This document shows, one piece after another, positions 57,699 to 64,000 of a stretch of 64,000 nucleotides of DNA. This DNA is from Apodemus sylvaticus (Eukaryota > Chordata > Mammalia > Rodentia > Muridae). The notes under the pieces are model-generated. The model was not told where the DNA came from. It was given only the letters and a program-made list of their open reading frames with translations, and did not search any database. The stretch lies in assembly GCF_947179515.1 (NCBI RefSeq), contig NC_067477.1, positions 132,172,465 to 132,236,464 of the forward strand. The letters are read 5' to 3'. Made by a program: the position numbers and the translations under genes. Each line of letters begins with the position of its first letter. Position 1 is the stretch's first letter.

Positions 57699-58496
57699 TT
57701 GAAAGAATAGAAAATACAGCCTAACTCTGGCCTTCTAAGGAGCCCCAAACACTTCACATTCCAGAGCCCACTCTTTGTGCTCTTTGTTAGAAACTAGGTA
57801 AAAGGTCACAGTCCAGAGCCTGCCCTTTAAGAGCTAGGCAGAAAGGCCTTGAATAGGTGATCCTGGCCCTGTAAGGAAACTGGAAATGAGCTAAGCTTTA
57901 TCTTGCTTCTGTAAACTGCTTATGCCATTACCCCATCCAGGAGTTCACGCAGCTATAGACTCCAAGAAAATAGGAAACTAATTGGTCCACTGAGCACGGG
58001 CTCCAATAATTTAAACTGATTGGCCTAAAAACTATGGAGTGGTACAAATCGATAGGCTTGCATTTCGCGGGCTCTCCATGCTAAGAAATGATTGGTTTGT
58101 GATTCACGGGCTTTGTTGTAAACTTATAAAAGCTGTCACAGCCGGGCAGTGGTGGCACACGCCTGTAATCCCAGCACTCTGGGAGGCAGAGGCAGGCGAA
58201 TTTCTGAGTTCGAGGCCAGCCTGGTCTACAAGAGTGAATTCCAGGACCGCCAGGGCTATACAAAGAAACCCTGTCTCGGGGGAAAAAAAAATCCAAAAAA
58301 AAAAAAAAAGCTGTCACAATTCGGCACTCGGGGTCCACAGTCCTCTAACCCTGTGCGGTGTACGGCTGTGGAACCCAGAATTCTGGAATAAAGAAATCCT
58401 CATGTTATTGCATCGAGACCGTTTCTTGTGAGTGATTTGGGGGTCGCCTTCCGAGGCATGGGGTGCTGGGGCGCCCTCGGTTTTTGGGGGTCTTAC
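57699..58496 (+). mobile_element. Solo ERV (class I/gamma-like) LTR, interrupted by a B1
   Basis: Begins tgaaagaat and ends ggtcttaca, TG...CA termini. It has a TATA box ttataaaag (58124-58132), AATAAA (58387-58392) and a run of G/T-rich sequence before the end. About 620 bp without the inserted B1. Flanks tcct and tccc could be a 4-bp target-site duplication with one change. No primer-binding site, gag, pol or env follows, so only a solo LTR remains. Family not named with certainty. Confidence 0.75.
58141..58305 (+). mobile_element. B1 SINE inserted between LTR TATA box and start region
   Basis: gccgggcagtggtggcacac start, full body and A-rich tail. aaaagctgtcaca is duplicated at 58128-58140 and 58306-58318, a 13-bp TSD taken from the LTR. 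Confidence 0.96.
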
Positions 58497-58763
58497 ATCC
58501 CCACTTGTCCAGTGCTGGGATTACTGTGGGTTCTGCCATGCCCAGCTTTTTACCAGAGTTCTGGGGATCAGAACTCAGCCCCTCATACTTGCACAGCAGA
58601 CATGGTACTGACTGAGCCATTTCCCCAATCCCTTGATGAATCTTTTTCTATCACTTTCATTTATTGATTTTTAAAAAGATGTTATCTTTGTATATTCGAT
58701 ATAACATATATTACAAGTGTTTCCTCTACGATGAGCTTCACATATTTAAACCTTGTTGTTGGA

Positions 58764-58862
58764 GATGGGGATCCTACCATGTTGCCCAGATTGGCTTCAA
58801 ATTCCTGGGCACAAGTAATCTTTCAGCCTGAATCCCCCAATAATTGGGACTACAGGCTCCCA
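58764..58862 (-). mobile_element. PB1/FLAM-like 7SL-derived fragment
   Basis: catgttgcccagattggctt, caaattcctgggcacaagta and attgggactacaggctccca keep the 7SL/Alu-left-arm pattern better than typical B1, suggesting an old proto-B1 copy. Confidence 0.6.
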
Positions 58863-58929
58863 TATACTGTGCCTGCTCACCTAGTTCAGCACTGAAGGTG
58901 TTTTCAGCTCTTTGGGCTCCAGGGAGTCT

Positions 58930-59197
58930 TTCATTTTGTGTGTATGCTTGCACGCCATGGTGCACGCCCCACGTGTGGAGGGTAGAGATCACTGTGTGCC
59001 ACCATGCACGCCAGGGTGGCAGGCCGTGACCTTATGGAGACCCACTTGTCTCTGCTCCTCACCTCACCACGTGAGCTCCGAGGCTACAAATATGCGCTAG
59101 CTTACCACTGTGCCCCCAATCTGGGCTCTCGGTGGGGACCTGAACCTCTGGTCCTCAGCCTAAGCGGCAGCACTGTGCTCACTGAGCCAGCCCCTAA
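58930..59197 (-). mobile_element. B3/B4-type SINE, diverged
   Basis: gtgtgtatgcttgcacgcca start, gacctgaacctctggtcctc, and gtgctcactgagccagcccc head complement. Confidence 0.7.
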
Positions 59198-59489
59198 GTT
59201 TTCTTTGCTGTTGGAATAATGGCATATTTAGCAGATCTTCTTAGGTGTCTGATGGTATTTTGCTACACTTAAGCTCTTTATTCATTTTAGGTGCTGGGGA
59301 ATGGGTCTGGGGCTTCAGGTGTGCCAGGCAATCCTCTGCCACTAAACGTACTTCTGTTTCTTATGCTCACTTTACATTTCCAGTGTGCTTGCAGTTTCCT
59401 CAGAAAGTAATGAAGGAAGATACTCACTTTGTGAATTGAAACCTACAGTATAAGTGTTGTAAATGTCCTGTGACTGTTTAAGGAGTCAT

Positions 59490-59760
59490 TTGTAGTGTAC
59501 ACCTGTCTGTAATTCAGTTCCAGGGAATCCAGCATCTCTTCTGGCTCTATAGGGAGCAGGCATGCAATGCAGTGAACTTAAATACATACAGGTAAAATAC
59601 CCGTAACACATACATTTTAAAACAAAAGCAAAGCAAGGGCTGACAACTTGAGTTTGGCTGCTGGGACCCACAGGGTGGCAGGAGGCAACAGATGCTCTTT
59701 GAGTATGTCTTAGTACATTGGCACATAAGCACACACAAAATGGTAAAAGTTCAAACAAAG
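59490..59760 (+). mobile_element. B3-type SINE fragments
   Basis: acacctgtctgtaattcagt and ccagcatctcttctggctct, ending at an A-rich tail near 59625. A second decayed piece follows to about 59760. Confidence 0.6.
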
Positions 59761-60225
59761 CAGTAACAAGATCGCCAGAGACACTGGAGGTCTTAGAGTT
59801 GCTCTCTGCAGCTGAGTTTGCTGAGGCCAGGACTATTGCACTCACTGTCACAGGTCACACTTGAACAATTTTCTGATTACTGAAAGCTCAGGCTGAGCCA
59901 GTACGATCCCTGGAACCTTGCAGCTTTTAAGCTCTGCTTACCACTGGGACCCTTGAACATGGAGGACTTGCAAACCATAGCAGGTCTCCTGTTAGTCAAG
60001 CTTCTCTTGGAGGTACTTACAAAGGGATACCTCATACTTTATAATGTATGGGATTGCTTCCATCGTAATTCTGAAACTGAGATGTCCGAGTGCTTTGTCC
60101 TACAAGTGTGTGTTCTCTATGAGGCTTGTTCATGTCATTCTTCCCTTTTTATTTCTGATGCTAGCGCCTTGCAGTGCTCTACTACTGAGCCAGCTGCTCA
60201 CCTAAGCCTACTTTTTCCTGTAAAC

Positions 60226-60413
60226 ATTTATTTTATTATTTTGTTTTATGTGTGTGGGTGTTTTGCTTGTGTATATGTATGTCTATGCAGTACATGTGTT
60301 CCTGGTATCAGAGAGGCCAGAAGAAGGGATCACATTTCCTTGCTGAGACTAGAACCCAGGCCTTTTAGAACAACAGTTAGTGCTCTTAACCACTGGGCCA
60401 TCTCTCCAGCCCA
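60226..60413 (-). mobile_element. B3-type SINE
   Basis: T-rich start, gtgggtgttttgcttgtgta, gagactagaacccaggcctt, and ccactgggccatctctccag. Confidence 0.85.
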
Positions 60414-60584
60414 ATACTACTCTCTTTCTTTACACACTGTAAAGCTGTGAAAGGTTTTCTTTGTAGGGCAACACATCAGTCTGTGATCTGTGAAGACAAA
60501 GCACCTTATTTCTACCATTTGAAACACATTCTGTTCTTCCTGTTGCTACCCACCTGGAACAGTCCTAGGCACTCTGTATTTCTT

Positions 60585-60772
60585 CTCCTTTCCTTTCCCT
60601 TTCTTTCCTTTTTTCTCTTTTCCTTCCTTTTCTTTCGTTTGTTTTTCTGAGACAGGGTTTCACTATGTAGCTCTGGCTATCCTGGAACTTGCTCTGCAGA
60701 TCAAGCTGGTCTTGAACTCAGGGGTCTGTCTCCTGAGTGCTGGTTGAAAGGTGTGCACCACTGCCTGGCTAG
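60585..60772 (-). mobile_element. B1 SINE preceded by a pyrimidine tract
   Basis: A CTTT-rich tract (60585-60640) abuts ctgagacagggtttcactat and the rest of a reverse-complement B1, ending caccactgcctggct. Confidence 0.87.
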
Positions 60773-61261
60773 CACTTCTCTTTATTTCCAGAGATCGTGT
60801 TATTTAAGAAGCATTTCTTTTATCAAAGTGATAGAAAGGTACATGTGTATATATGTTCCCTTTAGAAAGATTAGCTCTAGGTAATATACCCAGTACATTT
60901 CTTCACACACCTTGTAGTTAAGTATGATCAATGCTATTAAGTGGTAGCTGATTTAGTAAGTGAAATGTGGGAACCCTTAAATAGGGAAAGGTACATGCTT
61001 TCTGATGTTCCTTCTTCTCATGTGCAACGAGTCTGGCATGATTAATGCTTCTAACAGCCATACTGGTTCAAGCAGTAACCTGGTAAAGGAATATGACATG
61101 CCGGGATAGTAAGGCGAAGAGAAAAAGTTTGGGTTCCTCCTGATAGAGAGGGGCCAATCATCCCTGGTTGCCTCACTGTGAATCATTGTTTGATTTGTCT
61201 ATTATATGCAGATATCAGGATTACCTAATGATGTATCTGATTTTGCCCTAAAAAAAAAAAG

Positions 61262-61390
61262 TTGTATCTGATGGTCCAAGACTGTAATCTAAGATGTTCA
61301 GGAAGCAGAGGCAGAGAGACTGCTAGTTTAAGGCTTGTCTGCTTCATAGTGAGTTCAATTGTAATGAGAACTTGTCTCAAAATAAAAAGT
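61262..61390 (+). mobile_element. Old B1 SINE
   Basis: aagactgtaatctaagatgt and aggaagcagaggcagagaga, then gagaacttgtctcaaaat end. Confidence 0.7.
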
Positions 61391-61397
61391 AAAAAGA

Positions 61398-61470
61398 ATC
61401 CTGAGATGTAGCTCAGTAGTAGAAACATCGCCAAAGATACACAGGACCCTGATTCAATCCTCGATAACAA
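61398..61470 (+). mobile_element. ID-like SINE
   Basis: gagatgtagctcagtagtag head and ccctgattcaatcctcg, a B-box-like segment. Confidence 0.65.
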
Positions 61471-61611
61471 AAACCACCCCTAACTTTAGAGTTCAAGGGA
61501 TCTGATACCCTTTCTTGTCTCTATGCACACATTACACACACACTTTAAAACATTTTAAAGGATTAACAAATCTGATGAACATTTATTTATTTTTCCAAGA
61601 TCATCCCACCA

Positions 61612-61730
61612 CTGTTTTTGAGACAAGACTGACCTTGAACCAACCCCCTTTGTAGCAGAAGATGATCCTGACCTGATCCTCATGCCTGAACTTGACAAGT
61701 GCTGGGATTACAAACATTCTCCACCACACT
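61612..61730 (-). mobile_element. Old B1 SINE
   Basis: gtttttgagacaagactgac start and gtgctgggattacaaacatt end. Confidence 0.65.
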
Positions 61731-61845
61731 AAATCCAGGGCATCTTTTTAGGGTCTTGCCACATTCTTTCTACTGCATGAAAAGAAGTTTTCTGCTGTGT
61801 CTTCCTCCTTCCAATCTAGAGAGGTTGGAAAGCCAGCACGTGGGC

Positions 61846-62000
61846 TCTGGGACTACTGCTCAGTTGGTAAAGTGCTCCATGCAAGCATGAGAACATAGCG
61901 TGGATCCCTGGGACCAAGGTAAGAAGCTGGGCAGTGCGGAACACCTGTAATCCTGGAGCTGGGAAACAGGCCTGAGAGACTTCCTGGGGTGAGCCGGGAT
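61846..62000 (+). mobile_element. B4-type SINE (ID-like plus B1-like)
   Basis: ID-like head gactactgctcagttggtaa, then gctgggcagtgcggaacacc, a B1-like start. Order fits B4. Confidence 0.55.
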
Positions 62001-62096
62001 AGCTCCTTGGGAACTTGGTTTAAATAAGGTGGGGATGATTGAGGGAGACAACCAGTGTCTCCACACACACAAACACCTAGAGAAACAGAAAGAGTG

Positions 62097-62215
62097 GGTG
62101 CCATGGTGGGGCATGCCTTTAATCCCAGTACTTGGGATGTCTGTGAGTTCAAGGTCAGCCTGGTCTCATCACAGGTTCTAAGACAATTAGAAATACAAAG
62201 CAGGGCCTGTTTGGG
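62097..62215 (+). mobile_element. B1 SINE, internally deleted
   Basis: gtgccatggtggggcatgcc start and gtgagttcaaggtcagcctg middle. Part of the body is missing. Confidence 0.8.
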
Positions 62216-63892
62216 GGGTGGGGGTGGGGGTGGGAATACTGACGGAAACAGAGCATCATGAAGACCATTCTTTGGCTGAGTCTGTACCTGTCTCTCAGCC
62301 TCCTTTCTCTTTTACCTGCTCCAGACTTACCCTCCCTCCTTCTTTCCTCTCATTGACTTAGCACGGAACTAAGGTGAGCTCTAGCTCACCAGAACATTTT
62401 AAATATCATTCTCATCTCTTCAAATCTCCCAGTCCTCCAAGTCCACCACTATAAAATACAAACAGTGTGAGTTTAATTCCCTATTTTCCTTGGCAGGAGC
62501 CAGTCCCGCCCCAGGCAAACCCTGTGCTCAGCCCCTTTCTCTGCAGGTGGCTGGCCTTGAGTCTAGCTGGCTGTGTCACTGGCGTCTTGCCTACTGGGTA
62601 CACATTAAAAAAATCTATGGTTTCTGGGCAATGGATGTGGTGAAATGGCGTGAAAAGAGCTTGCAGTCTGAAACTAGCCTTTCCCTCCCCTCACGTGAGT
62701 AAGGACTCCCTGACAGAAGCGTCTTCTTCAAAGATGAAAGACAAGTGGGATTTATGGACAGGCCTGTAGGTGGAGGGTCAGGTCCTAGGTCTCGTCCAGG
62801 TTGGTAGGTAGGGACAGGATGGAGATGGGCCATGAGGAGGATAGCCCTGACGGTTTCTCACAGTCAAAGCTGATTTCCTGCTAAAGCCTACTTACGTTTG
62901 GCCAGTCTCTTACTTATAAGTCCTGAGGACGAGGGAGGGTTGGAGGCAGAGCCTAAGGCTGACACTGCACATGACATGTCCTGAGCCCTGAGTGCCAGAG
63001 CCAGTGATTTCATGTGTGGATTTTATAAGTATAAAGATAGAGTAGGGACTATCAAACAGGCCTCCCCATCACTTCCCTGACTGGAGAGTTCAGATGAATT
63101 ACATCATTGTGACCTAGTGGCAAAGGCTTATAACACTGAGGACTCTTACTTTCTGCTCTGACAGAACTGAAGTACCTGGGGAGCCTGGCCAACCCAGTTT
63201 GGCCTAGCCCAAGCCTTCAGAGCTCATTATAGCTCACAAGGGGTCCTCAGGTATCTACTGGGAGGCTGCCCAGGAAGCCTGACCATCTTGAGGTACAGAT
63301 TCACCCGCCTCTCCACAACCAAAGAAAGCTATAGAAGCCAGGTCACGTCTGGGGCAAGGCACGCGGAGGTGCTAACGTGCCAGCTACCTTGCTGGGGCTA
63401 GAAATCTCTGTCCTTAAAGCGCTTCTGGTGTGGGTGAGCAGATGAGGCCCCTGACCAACAGACACGAGAACTGAAGAAGGTTGGTGTGACCAAGGAAGCT
63501 AGAGTGCTGCTGTCCAAAAGGCTGTATGGAAGAGGAGGGTCCAGGGTTGGGCCTGAGGAACCCAATACCAAGGGCTGACTTAGCACAGGCCATGGCAGCA
63601 CTCCCACAGACATGAGGTAGGTTTCGGCAGGGTGACTGTAAAAGGACCTGGGTCTACCTGCCCATTCTTGGGTCCTTCCACTGTGTCACTGCCTTGTCCC
63701 TGCTGCATGTGTTTATTCTTTAGCCTCTTCTAGATGCTATCACCCAATCACTTCTCTTCCCATCGGTTCTAACTATATGGTGATGTAACTGCCACCAGAT
63801 AGTCTTGGTGCTTGTCTTCTAAGCAGGCCTTACATTTGGGGTGATGGATGGGGCCTAAAGATGTAACACTGATCCACATTCACTTTATTTTT

Positions 63893-64000
63893 TTTAAAGA
63901 TAGGATTTCTGCTCTAGACCTCGCTCTATAAACCAGGCTGGCCTCAAGGTCACAGATATCCATCTGCCTCTGCCTCCAAGTACTGGAATTTAACGCGCGT
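63893..64000 (-). mobile_element. B1 SINE, cut by the window end
   Basis: aaagataggatttctgctct start and ataaaccaggctggcctcaa. The 5' end lies at or beyond the window edge. Confidence 0.85.

Larger units (their letters stand above)
39894..64000 (-). other. Thada: Thada intronic region (upstream exons not located)
   Basis: The penultimate coding exon needs a phase-1 donor upstream, so this stretch is read as Thada intron(s) up to the window edge. I could not place another exon with confidence. A weak candidate at 46815-46875 is discussed in the findings. Listed repeats aside, 42.1-42.7, 42.9-45.0, 46.0-47.8, 49.6-52.5, 53.2-56.2 and 62.2-63.9 kb show nothing I recognise. Confidence 0.6.

Overview
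The window is rodent nuclear DNA, almost certainly mouse (Mus). It is dense in B1 and B2/B3 SINEs, ID and B4 elements, and several copies carry intact target-site duplications. It contains one complete protein-coding gene and the 3' end of a second, both on the minus strand. The other roughly 90% is intergenic or intronic, and most recognisable structure there is repeat-derived.

Layout. (1) Positions 1-30.3 kb: intergenic DNA downstream of Zfp36l2. I find no supportable protein-coding gene here. It holds many SINEs, microsatellites, two small minisatellites and a few motif clusters that may be regulatory (HNF1-like pair plus MEF2-like site at 6.15 kb, nuclear-receptor half-sites at 17.1 kb, a D-box at 18.1 kb, AP-1 and CACGTG sites at 29.5-30.05 kb). 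(2) 30.3-34.4 kb: Zfp36l2 (TIS11D/BRF2), a two-exon gene encoding a tandem CCCH zinc-finger mRNA-decay factor. Its TATA promoter lies in a CpG island, and its AU-rich 3'UTR carries the family's own UUAUUUAUU target. (3) 34.4-36.5 kb: CpG-island shore and the short gap to the next gene. (4) 36.5-64 kb: 3' end of Thada in the same orientation. The last two coding exons (38369-38749 and 39727-39893) join in perfect phase. The rest is read as intron, with SINE clusters, an ancient L1 3' end, a 52-bp minisatellite, a (C)36 tract, a (GGGAGA)n tract, a tiny L1 insertion with a 16-bp target-site duplication, and a solo ERV LTR disrupted by a B1.

Functionally, ZFP36L2 binds AU-rich elements and recruits CCR4-NOT for deadenylation. 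THADA is the mammalian homologue of yeast Trm732, the partner of the Trm7/FTSJ1 tRNA 2'-O-methyltransferase. The two genes are tandem neighbours with separate signals; nothing here shows shared regulation. I see no CRISPR, phage or bacterial system, and no convincing new multi-gene system. The most checkable observations are the autoregulatory 3'UTR site, the repeat-nesting events, the 52-bp minisatellite and the motif clusters.
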